Shown one piece after another: positions 26,239 to 32,913 of a stretch of 64,000 bases of DNA (the first letter of the stretch is position 1; every line of letters begins with the position of its first letter). The stretch spans positions 1 to 64,000 of the forward strand of contig JALNVF010000002.1 in the NCBI GenBank assembly GCA_023231445.1, written 5' to 3'. Below the pieces are notes generated by a model. That model was given only the letters and a program-made list of their open reading frames with translations. It did not search any database and was not told the DNA's origin. Position numbers and translations under genes: made by a program. This stretch comes from Treponema sp. (GTDB taxonomy: Bacteria > Spirochaetota > Spirochaetia > Treponematales > Treponemataceae).

Positions 26239-27408
26239 GTGAACTTTACTGAAGAAAAATTGCCCCGGGAAGGGGATTCTGTTATTGTCGGAATGTCAGG
26301 CGGTATCGATTCAACCCTTACTGCGTTGATTCTCAAACAGAAAGGCTGCCGCGTTATTGGTGTAACTATGTCTCTGTGGAAAGGTGATCTGCCCGAACTT
26401 CCGGGAGGGCAGAAACTGCATTCATCGTGTTATGGTCCGGATGAAACGGAAGATATTGAAGAATGTACGAAATTTTGTGAAGAGCAGCATATAGAATATC
26501 ATGTGATAGATGTAAAGAATCAATACCAGCAGCAGGTACTTGATTATTTCAAGGCAGAATACCGCGCCGGACGTACTCCCAATCCGTGTATCCGGTGCAA
26601 CAGTTTTATAAAATTCGGTGCACTCCTCGATGGTGTACAGAAACAGGGAATAGAATATGATTATTTCTGTACCGGACATTATGCAAAAATCGTGAGGCCC
26701 GATGAAGGTCTCTGGAATACCGGTGTACGTCCGGCAATGATTGCTGATTCACTCGACCGTACAAAAAATCAGACCTATTTTCTGTATCGCGTTCCCTCTG
26801 CAACACTGGAAAAAGTACGTTTCCCGCTTGCCGGTATTGAAAAAAAAGATGTGTTCCGCATGGCCAGAGAGGCAAAACTCAAAGCGGCAGAACGTACAGA
26901 AAGTCAGGATTTTATTCCGCCTGAGTACTTTGACATGCTGTTTGCAGACAGAGAATCTGTTCCCGGCAAAATAATCGATCTTGACGGTCACGTACTCGGA
27001 ACACACAAAGGAATAGAGCATTATACCGTAGGGCAGCGGAGAGGACTCGGGGTGTCGGCAAATCGTCCGCTTTATGTTCACTCCATTGATGCAGAAAATA
27101 ATCTGGTAATTCTTGCCGACAACGAGGATCTGAATTCTTCTGCTCTTATAGCATCTGATTTTGTCTGGCCGGGTAATGTCGTGCCGGACACTGCTTTCGA
27201 TGCAATGGTTAAGATCAGATTTGCATCCCGTCCGGTGCAGGCTCATATCGAGCGGTATACACCGGGAGAAGGGGAAAAATTTAACGGAGAACCGTATAAA
27301 ATTACGTTTGCTGAAAAAGAACGGGCCGTCGCTCCCGGTCAGTCTGTCGTCTTGTACCGCGATGGAGTTATAGCGGGCGGTGGTATTATTGGCAGGGCTC
27401 TTCCGTAA
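26239..27408 (+). CDS. mnmA: tRNA 2-thiouridylase MnmA, variant active site
   Basis: Puts sulfur on U34 of Lys, Glu and Gln tRNAs, using ATP and a persulfide from a cysteine desulfurase. From GTG 26239 it has 389 residues. The PP-loop VIVGMSGGIDST, the tRNA-binding CTGHYAKI, the catalytic-cysteine loop NPCIRCNSFIKFGALLD and the VGQRRGLGV motif are clear. The second catalytic cysteine, usually in SQDICFV or STGICFI, is absent: the site reads ESQDFIPPEYF. Extra cysteines occur earlier (CYGPDETEDIEECTKFCEE). It may use a different sulfur relay or belong to a subfamily with that motif. An in-frame TTG at 26221 is the alternative start. I favour GTG because of the promoter spacing. Confidence 0.88.
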   Translation: MNFTEEKLPREGDSVIVGMSGGIDSTLTALILKQKGCRVIGVTMSLWKGDLPELPGGQKLHSSCYGPDETEDIEECTKFCEEQHIEYHVIDVKNQYQQQVLDYFKAEYRAGRTPNPCIRCNSFIKFGALLDGVQKQGIEYDYFCTGHYAKIVRPDEGLWNTGVRPAMIADSLDRTKNQTYFLYRVPSATLEKVRFPLAGIEKKDVFRMAREAKLKAAERTESQDFIPPEYFDMLFADRESVPGKIIDLDGHVLGTHKGIEHYTVGQRRGLGVSANRPLYVHSIDAENNLVILADNEDLNSSALIASDFVWPGNVVPDTAFDAMVKIRFASRPVQAHIERYTPGEGEKFNGEPYKITFAEKERAVAPGQSVVLYRDGVIAGGGIIGRALP

Positions 27409-27437
27409 TTACATTTTATGAAATGGTTTTACCAAAA

Positions 27438-27472
27438 TACCTATTGACATAGTAGGTAATAAAACACTAAAG
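27438..27472 (+). promoter_or_regulatory. metQ-like promoter with inverted repeat around the -35
   Basis: A consensus TTGACA (27444..27449) lies 17 bases before CTAAAG (27467..27472), a weak -10. The 6-base arms TACCTA (27438..27443) and TAGGTA (27453..27458) flank the -35, as an operator would. An AGGAGGA ribosome site follows before the ATG at 27509. Confidence 0.5.
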
Positions 27473-27508
27473 TACGCATATACTGCATAAAATCCTGAGG
27501 AGGAAAAT

Positions 27509-28321
27509 ATGAAACATGTATGGAAAAAGGCTGTATTGGCTGTTTTTGCTGCACTCATAGTTACAGGTGGCATTTTTGCAAAATCGAAAAAATCGAAACA
27601 AAACGTACTCACCGTTGGTGCAACTCCTGAACCGCACGCAGAGATTCTTAACCTGCTGGTCGATGATCTTGCAAAACAGGGCATAACACTCAAAGTTGTT
27701 GAGTTTACCGACTATGTGACACCGAACGAAGCTGTTGAATCAGGCGAGATAGATGCGAATTATTTTCAGCATAAACCGTATATGGATTCTTTTAACAAAG
27801 AGAAGGGATACCATCTTGTGAGCGTTGTCGGCGTTCACGTTGAACCGCTTGCTCTGTATTCACATAAAATAAAACGTGCTGCTGATCTAAAGGACGGTTC
27901 TACAATTGCTGTTCCGAATGATCCGACCAACGAAGGCCGCGCACTGCTGTTACTTCAGTCTGCCGGTTATATTAAAATTGATCCGAAAGCAGACCTTACG
28001 GCTGTTCCTGCCGATATTATCGAGAATAAAAAGAATCTGCAGTTCAAGGAAATCGAGGCCGCGTCACTTCCCCGTGTTCTCGACGATGTTGATGCTGCCG
28101 TCATCAACGGTAATTATGCACTTCCTGCCGGATTGACTGCATCGAAAGACGGACTTATTGTTGAAGGAAAAGATTCTCCATATGTTAATATTCTTACGGT
28201 AAAAGACGGCATGCAGAATGATCCGCGCATTAAGGCTCTTGCAAAAGCTCTTACAAGTCAGAAAGTAAAAGATTACATCACAAAGAAATATCCGAACGGT
28301 GAAGTCGTAGCTGTATTTTAA
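27509..28321 (+). CDS. metQ: MetQ/NlpA-family substrate-binding protein, not a lipoprotein
   Basis: The periplasmic receptor of a methionine-type ABC importer, 270 residues. It opens with a signal peptide (LAVFAALIVTGGIFA, cut before KSKK). The NlpA fold follows: VLTVGATPEPHAEIL, YFQHKPYMDSF, VPNDPTNEGRALLLLQ and VINGNYALPAGL, all standard for methionine binders. Two things are odd. There is no lipobox cysteine, so unlike most MetQ proteins it should be soluble in the periplasm. And no metN ATPase or metI permease is adjacent; the gene is followed by a strong terminator. Methionine is likely, but related small ligands are possible. Confidence 0.88.
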   Translation: MKHVWKKAVLAVFAALIVTGGIFAKSKKSKQNVLTVGATPEPHAEILNLLVDDLAKQGITLKVVEFTDYVTPNEAVESGEIDANYFQHKPYMDSFNKEKGYHLVSVVGVHVEPLALYSHKIKRAADLKDGSTIAVPNDPTNEGRALLLLQSAGYIKIDPKADLTAVPADIIENKKNLQFKEIEAASLPRVLDDVDAAVINGNYALPAGLTASKDGLIVEGKDSPYVNILTVKDGMQNDPRIKALAKALTSQKVKDYITKKYPNGEVVAVF

Positions 28322-28352
28322 GGATACACTGATTTTCTGTCAGAATAACAAT

Positions 28353-28401
28353 ACAAACAAAAAAAGGAGATGTTCACCGGACATCTCCTTTTTTTGTTTG
28401 T
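28353..28401. terminator. Strong bidirectional rho-independent terminator
   Basis: A perfect 21-bp stem, from 28353..28373 to 28381..28401, with a GGAGATGT core, a 7-base loop, and A/T-rich flanks that give a T-run on both strands. It ends metQ on the plus strand and the LytM-like gene on the minus strand. Confidence 0.95.
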
Positions 28402-28441
28402 GCGGAAGAACCTGCCCCCTGCACCCGGGGAGGTCCTCTGT

Positions 28442-29302
28442 CTAGTAAATTGTTAAAGAATATGCAGATGTCGTTTCTTTCCCGAGTATGTCGGTAAGCG
28501 TCATGCCAAGCGTATTTTTTCCCGGAGTAAGTATAACTTCTCCGAGCAGTTGAAGCCGGTCGTCCGGATAGAGTTCTTCCTTCGGATAGTTTTTGCGTCC
28601 GGCAACACAGACGGTATTTCCGTCCCTGATCAGCTGATCATACGTAACAGTATCAATGATAATGCCGTTTATTGTTATACGGGTTTTATACGGTATTGCA
28701 ACAGGCTGTCGTAGTCTGTACACACGGTACAGACCGGAAGGTATTGTCCGTTGTATGAGAAGATCATAGCGTGTACCTGTTTTGTTTTCCAGTGTAATTC
28801 CTGTAAGCGTGAGGGGAAGTTCTTCACCGATACGGGGCATAAGCACGCGGGGATTGACTGCTGTATTGTTTTTTGTATCAATAATCTGAAATTCAAGGCT
28901 GCTTCGTCCCTGCTGCCAGCCTGAATTTCCGCTTGATCCGAATACTGTACCGTTTTTTACAGAAACAGTGCTGTATATTGATTTTGAAAGTGTTTCTCCG
29001 TCGATATTGCCGTATACCGTGAGCAGACTGCCGTTGTTCGCTACGATGACTGCATTTCCCAGAGATGAAGGAAAGAAACAGGAGTCGTCGTCGTATTCGT
29101 TAATAACAGCAATTATTTTACCATTTTCAGCTGCCCTGACATCAGATGTATCAGCGAAAACAAGCGACGTGCTGATTGTTCCGCCGCGAAGCTGTCCGAA
29201 ATATGAATAAAAGGAATCGGACGTAATTTCTTCCTGCGGCCAGTCAAAGGCAGCAAGAGGAAATGATACAGCCAAAAGCAGAAGTAGTAAGTACTTTTTC
29301 AT
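28442..29302 (-). CDS. Exported protein with a degenerate LytM (M23) domain
   Basis: A 286-residue protein with a clear signal peptide (YLLLLLLAVSFPLAA, cut before FDW). Residues about 30-150 have the LytM-fold order: an opening YFGQLRGGTISTSLVF, AAENGKIIAVIN, GNAVIVANNGSLLTVYGNI and SSLEFQIID. The zinc-binding HxxxD and HxH residues are absent (YGNI for YAHL, LEFQI for LHFEI), so it is not expected to cut peptidoglycan. Residues 150-286 form a separate beta-rich, Ig-like part with no family I recognise. The downstream side is closed by the terminator. GAGGAAA precedes the ATG. The propeller gene is 17 bases upstream, so both are one transcript. Confidence 0.82.
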   Translation of the reverse strand: MKKYLLLLLLAVSFPLAAFDWPQEEITSDSFYSYFGQLRGGTISTSLVFADTSDVRAAENGKIIAVINEYDDDSCFFPSSLGNAVIVANNGSLLTVYGNIDGETLSKSIYSTVSVKNGTVFGSSGNSGWQQGRSSLEFQIIDTKNNTAVNPRVLMPRIGEELPLTLTGITLENKTGTRYDLLIQRTIPSGLYRVYRLRQPVAIPYKTRITINGIIIDTVTYDQLIRDGNTVCVAGRKNYPKEELYPDDRLQLLGEVILTPGKNTLGMTLTDILGKETTSAYSLTIY

Positions 29303-29319
29303 AAGTTTCCTCGAATTAT

Positions 29320-30381
29320 TTATTTCTTTTCAAGCGTGATCCGCGAGATAGTTGTATCCTTTCCTACGAACAGATTATTTCCGTCAGTACGAATAAAAGC
29401 GGATCCTGCATCAAATGAAAACGACCCGCAGAGAGTGTTGAATTTTTCAATTGCATAAACAGTATATGTTTTATTCTGTTTCGTAAGGAGGAATACCATA
29501 TTTCCGGCTTCCTGCAGCGAAATCGCCTGCCCCTTAACCGGAATGTGAGAATGTTTTCTGCCGTTTGAATCTACAATCCCGAGTCCCCCGTTGAAATTAT
29601 ACCAGATTATATTGTTATCTCTGCTGAACTGTACAAGACGCTGATGAGGATCATTCTGTCCGACAAATTCATGAAAAATGATTTTAGTATGTGTACCGTC
29701 CTTTTTTGCAAGAACGAACCGTTGTCTGCCCTGTCCGCTGACCGTAGCAACTGTCTGGCCGTCGGATGAAAGTGCCGCACCGAGTATGACGGAATAGTCG
29801 CTTCCGCCGGGAACAAATTCCTGTAACGTTTTGCCGTATTTTGATATTTCACGGACAGTACCGTCTGCAAATCCTACGATGCAGCCTGCTTCGGAAGAAT
29901 CAAACGCGGTAATGGGGACTGTTCCTCCATACTGCCAGTTTTTTGATCCGTCCTGATTACACTGTACAATCGAGGACCCACCCGGAAGAAACACGAAAAT
30001 ACGATTTTCCTCGAACAGAGGAAAACCGCTTTCCTCTATTGTACCGGCGTCGGAACCGTCTGCATGATAAAATTTAACAGATGAGCTGTCTGCCGTGTAG
30101 GAAGTAAAATACGAATCAGAAATAGTTGCTTTGAACGGAAATGTCATAAGAGAGATAATTTTACCGCTTCCGGTGAAATAACCCATAGTCTGACCTAAAT
30201 GAAAGTATAATGGTTTTTCAGCAGGATCAGGAGACGAAATACTTTGTGCATTTATGTCTATTTTCCATTCAGGAATAAACTGATACTCCGTTGTGAGTGG
30301 ATGGGCTGCAAGTATTATATATGCGATGCAGAAAAGAATGCTCAGAAATACATAAAAACCAATGTTTTTTTTTGTCCTCAT
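29320..30381 (-). CDS. Membrane-anchored beta-propeller (WD40/PQQ-like) protein
   Basis: A 353-residue protein with one N-terminal membrane segment (IGFYVFLSILFCIAYIILA). The rest reads as propeller blades outside the membrane: repeated patterns such as GCIVGFADGTVREISKYGKTL, ALSSDGQTVATVSGQGRQRF and NGGLGIVDSNGRKH. The function is unknown. Together with the degenerate LytM protein it could form an envelope complex. ATG 30381 is preferred over a longer frame from 30420, because a TTGACA-17-TAGCAT promoter occupies that extension. No ribosome site is seen. Confidence 0.78.
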   Translation of the reverse strand: MRTKKNIGFYVFLSILFCIAYIILAAHPLTTEYQFIPEWKIDINAQSISSPDPAEKPLYFHLGQTMGYFTGSGKIISLMTFPFKATISDSYFTSYTADSSSVKFYHADGSDAGTIEESGFPLFEENRIFVFLPGGSSIVQCNQDGSKNWQYGGTVPITAFDSSEAGCIVGFADGTVREISKYGKTLQEFVPGGSDYSVILGAALSSDGQTVATVSGQGRQRFVLAKKDGTHTKIIFHEFVGQNDPHQRLVQFSRDNNIIWYNFNGGLGIVDSNGRKHSHIPVKGQAISLQEAGNMVFLLTKQNKTYTVYAIEKFNTLCGSFSFDAGSAFIRTDGNNLFVGKDTTISRITLEKK

Positions 30382-30401
30382 ATTAAAAAATATGCTATAA
30401 T
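30372..30401 (+). promoter_or_regulatory. Promoter of cytidine deaminase with extended -10
   Basis: TTGTCC (30372..30377), 18 bases, TATAAT (30396..30401), with TGC directly before it (an extended -10). The predicted start point is near 30408, leaving a short leader with GAAGAGG before the ATG at 30445. Its -10 overlaps the -10 of the opposite-strand promoter by two bases. Confidence 0.65.
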
Positions 30402-30420
30402 AATCGGTAAAGACTGTCAA
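30392..30420 (-). promoter_or_regulatory. Promoter of the beta-propeller / LytM-like unit
   Basis: On the minus strand a consensus TTGACA (30420..30415), 17 bases, TAGCAT (30397..30392). The ATG at 30381 comes ten bases after the -10, with no Shine-Dalgarno site. Confidence 0.55.
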
Positions 30421-30444
30421 GAAAAAATGAAGAGGTTAAAAAAT

Positions 30445-30864
30445 ATGGATATAGCGAAAGCGCAGCTGAAAGAATTGTATGAAGCTGCTGTATGTGCATC
30501 AAAAAATTCGTATTCACCATATTCCCATTTTCCCGTCGGAGCAGCACTTTTAATGCCTGACGGATCAATCATCAGTGGTGCGAATATAGAAAACCGTTCA
30601 TTCGGGCTTACAAACTGTGCAGAACGAACCGCAGTCTTTACTGCAGCTGCGGCCGGGTGGCGGACTTTCTGTGCTCTTGCCGTTGCAACGCCGGAATCTG
30701 ATTATCCTGTCGGACCATGCGGCGCATGCCGTCAGGTTCTTACAGAGTTTGCTCCGGCAGAAACTCCTGTTTTATTCGGACCTCAATGGGATACTGTCGT
30801 ACGCACGACGCTTGGGGAGTTATATCCATATGACAGTCTTCATGAACTTGCAGCTGACAATTGA
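30445..30864 (+). CDS. cdd: Cytidine deaminase
   Basis: Converts cytidine and deoxycytidine to uridine forms in pyrimidine salvage. It has 139 residues, close to the homotetrameric type. The zinc site is complete: the catalytic loop TNCAERTAVF (Cys-Ala-Glu) and GPCGACRQVLTEF (two Cys). The substrate loop SYSPYSHFPVGAALL and GANIENRSFGLTN are also present. ATG 30445 has GAAGAGG nine bases upstream. An in-frame ATG at 30427 would add six residues. Confidence 0.95.
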   Translation: MDIAKAQLKELYEAAVCASKNSYSPYSHFPVGAALLMPDGSIISGANIENRSFGLTNCAERTAVFTAAAAGWRTFCALAVATPESDYPVGPCGACRQVLTEFAPAETPVLFGPQWDTVVRTTLGELYPYDSLHELAADN

Positions 30865-30897
30865 TAATTATAACCCGGGACTGGTGTACTGTAATTA

Positions 30898-30926
30898 TTG
30901 ACAAAATACCGCAAAGTATGCAAAAT
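30898..30926 (+). promoter_or_regulatory. Candidate promoter of the HTH-EIIA gene
   Basis: A consensus TTGACA (30898..30903), 17 bases, CAAAAT (30921..30926). It gives a leader of about 40 bases with GGGAG some 13 bases before the ATG, longer than ideal. Confidence 0.5.
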
Positions 30927-30969
30927 AAAGTATCGTTTGCAGATTGAAAATGGGAGCTTTTTTTAAATT

Positions 30970-31620
30970 ATGGAAGACAATATTCTCACTATTGAAGAAG
31001 TAGCAAATTACCTTCGCGTTTCGGACCGGACTGTATATGACTGGGCCCAGAAAGGGGAAATTCCTGCCGGCAAAATCGGAACCGTCTGGCGGTTCAAGAA
31101 GTCAGAAGTAGAGAAATGGGTAAATGAGAGGCTTTCTTCAGGAGCGCTGAATCAGACGGATGTCACTCCCGTGCAGGTAAAAAATATCCTTTCCCCTGAC
31201 CGTGTTGTTTTTATAAAGCAGTCATCAAAGCATGATGCACTTGTTGAACTTGCTGATACACTTTCCACCGCACCTCAGGTAAAACATGCAGGAGAACTTG
31301 TTACAGAGATTCTTAAACGGGAGGAACTGATGTCGACGGCAATAGGCCGCGGTATCGCGATTCCTCATGTCCGTCTTTCGTCTGTAACTGATCTGGTAAT
31401 GGCTGTGGGTGTGTGCCATACCCCGGTTACTGATTTTCAGACTATAGATGATGTACCGGTAAATCTTTTGTTCATGATTGCAGCCGCATATAATCAGCAT
31501 TCGTATTATCTCAAAACACTTTCTTATTTCAGTGCGAAACTTAAGAAAAAAGAACTTCGTGACAGCATTATAGCTGCGGAGACGCCGAAGGATGTTTATA
31601 ATCAGCTTCTACAGGCTTGA
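30970..31620 (+). CDS. Fusion of excisionase-type HTH and PTS EIIA (PtsN-like) domain
   Basis: A 216-residue regulator. Residues 1-55 are a helix-turn-helix of the MerR/excisionase type (LTIEEVANYLRVSDRTVYDWAQKGEIP, continuing KIGTVWRFKKSEVEKWV). Residues about 72-216 are a fructose/nitrogen-type EIIA domain with the phosphorylatable His133 in GRGIAIPHVRL. It would couple a phosphate signal from HPr to DNA binding. Treponemes keep HPr and EIIA-like proteins but typically lack sugar-transport EIIBC, so a regulatory use fits. No target gene is obvious. The neighbours are cdd upstream and the convergent molybdenum-hydroxylase operon. Its stop lies nine bases from the convergent stop of the FAD subunit. 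Confidence 0.88.
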   Translation: MEDNILTIEEVANYLRVSDRTVYDWAQKGEIPAGKIGTVWRFKKSEVEKWVNERLSSGALNQTDVTPVQVKNILSPDRVVFIKQSSKHDALVELADTLSTAPQVKHAGELVTEILKREELMSTAIGRGIAIPHVRLSSVTDLVMAVGVCHTPVTDFQTIDDVPVNLLFMIAAAYNQHSYYLKTLSYFSAKLKKKELRDSIIAAETPKDVYNQLLQA

Positions 31621-31628
31621 TGAACCCG

Positions 31629-32435
31629 CTATGTCAGCTGCTCTAACGAGTAGCGTGTCAGATTAAGAAACTGCCGTCTCAAAATCGGATTATAATTTAT
31701 TTCTTCCGCAGATTTATCAAACTGTTTTCCCGCCGTATCGACGAGAAAGCTGATATCTTTTGAGGAAAGCGGTAAATGAGTGCCTATGAGTCTGTTTTCG
31801 AGCTCAAGACTTCTGAATGTAACAGGTCCTGCAAATGCAAGCTTTATATTTGTTATCATTCTTTTGTCGTTATCAGCAAGAAACGCAAATGATGCACTCG
31901 TATCTGTTATTTTATGTTCCGGTCCCAGCCTGCGGAATACAGAAATATCCCAGTCGTTAAGGGGAATGCGGATGTTCGACAGAATAAATCCCTGAGGAAC
32001 ACCGGTAAAATTCGGCAGAGGTACGTACAGCGTTTCGACCGGACTGCGCAGTTCAAGATGCGTGTCAAGAGCGAGTAATGAGGCATACAGCGAAAGTTTT
32101 ATACCGGGAGCGCATATGTTTCCGCCTATGGTAGCGATGTTGCGGACTATCGGATTCGCAACGCTCTGTACTGCATCAAGGAATATATCAGGAACACGGG
32201 AACGACCGAGCGTAAGAATATCGGAAAGAACAACACCCGGACCGCAGTCAAGATATCGTTCGTGTTTTGTTATTACAGCAAGATCCTGAATCCCCCGTAT
32301 TGAAATCGCTTTATCAGGAACCGTCTCAATCCGCGTACACCCTCCCACGATTTGCAGACCTGAAACAGACTTGAGTTGATAGAAGAGTTCTGAAATAGTT
32401 TTTGCAAAGAAGAATGTGTGCTCAGTTTTTAGCAT
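31629..32435 (-). CDS. Molybdenum-hydroxylase FAD-binding subunit (CoxM/XdhB-like)
   Basis: A 268-residue member of the FAD domain family of xanthine dehydrogenase and related enzymes, passing electrons from the Fe-S subunit to an acceptor. The two pyrophosphate loops are recognisable: LQIVGGCTRIE (usually VGGGT) and NPIVRNIATIGGNICAP (the TIGGN motif, intact). The C-terminal CO-dehydrogenase-flavoprotein domain follows. ATG 32435 is chosen because GGGGGTG lies just upstream; it overlaps the Fe-S subunit gene by 14 bases. A longer frame reaches 32477. It is the last gene of the five-gene operon. The substrate is unknown. Confidence 0.82.
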   Translation of the reverse strand: MLKTEHTFFFAKTISELFYQLKSVSGLQIVGGCTRIETVPDKAISIRGIQDLAVITKHERYLDCGPGVVLSDILTLGRSRVPDIFLDAVQSVANPIVRNIATIGGNICAPGIKLSLYASLLALDTHLELRSPVETLYVPLPNFTGVPQGFILSNIRIPLNDWDISVFRRLGPEHKITDTSASFAFLADNDKRMITNIKLAFAGPVTFRSLELENRLIGTHLPLSSKDISFLVDTAGKQFDKSAEEINYNPILRRQFLNLTRYSLEQLT

Positions 32436-32913
32436 TTTTCTGCACCCCCATGCGGTGTACCCTGAAATCGAATGCATATAATATACCGTTAATTAGAGTG
32501 TCTGTGTTCGTACAGCACGGTGACAGATGATTGACCTCTTCATAAATCATCCGCCTGTCCGGTTTCATGGATGTGTTTAAAATATGCCACGCCGAAAAAA
32601 CTTTTCCTGCGTTGCAGTAGCCGCACATATTTATACCGGCTTTTTTAAAACCGTTTATGATATCCTGGTAATCTTCCTGTTTTGAAAAATATTCGAGTGT
32701 TATTATGGTAGAATCTCGAGAAAGCGCTACAGGAATAATGCAGCTTGGTACAGGTTTTCCGTCCAGAAGTACGGTACACGCTCCGCACCGGCCTTCGCTG
32801 CATCCGCACTTTACTGAAAGCAGGTTCAGGCGGCGGAGAACATTGAGCAGTCTGTCGTTGGGTTCTGATTCAAGAACTATTTTTGCATTGTTAAGTGTTA
32901 CCGGAATTTTCAT
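32422..32913 (-). CDS. Molybdenum-hydroxylase [2Fe-2S] subunit (CoxS/XdhC-like)
   Basis: A 163-residue two-cluster ferredoxin-like subunit. The plant-type cluster is complete: KCGCSEGRCGACTVLLDG and VPSC. The second, helical cluster has CGYCNAG, but the usual C-x-C of LCRCTGY reads SPCCTNTD. One cysteine is shifted to be adjacent, which may change or weaken the cluster next to the molybdenum. ATG 32913 overlaps the large-subunit stop as ATGA, so translation is coupled. A longer frame to 32964 lies inside the large-subunit gene and is rejected. Confidence 0.85.
   Translation of the reverse strand: MKIPVTLNNAKIVLESEPNDRLLNVLRRLNLLSVKCGCSEGRCGACTVLLDGKPVPSCIIPVALSRDSTIITLEYFSKQEDYQDIINGFKKAGINMCGYCNAGKVFSAWHILNTSMKPDRRMIYEEVNHLSPCCTNTDTLINGILYAFDFRVHRMGVQKNAKN

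Noticed and set aside
28401..28440. A C/G-rich imperfect hairpin next to the metQ terminator
   Set aside because: The stem has a bulge and a short loop, and a far better terminator lies just before it.
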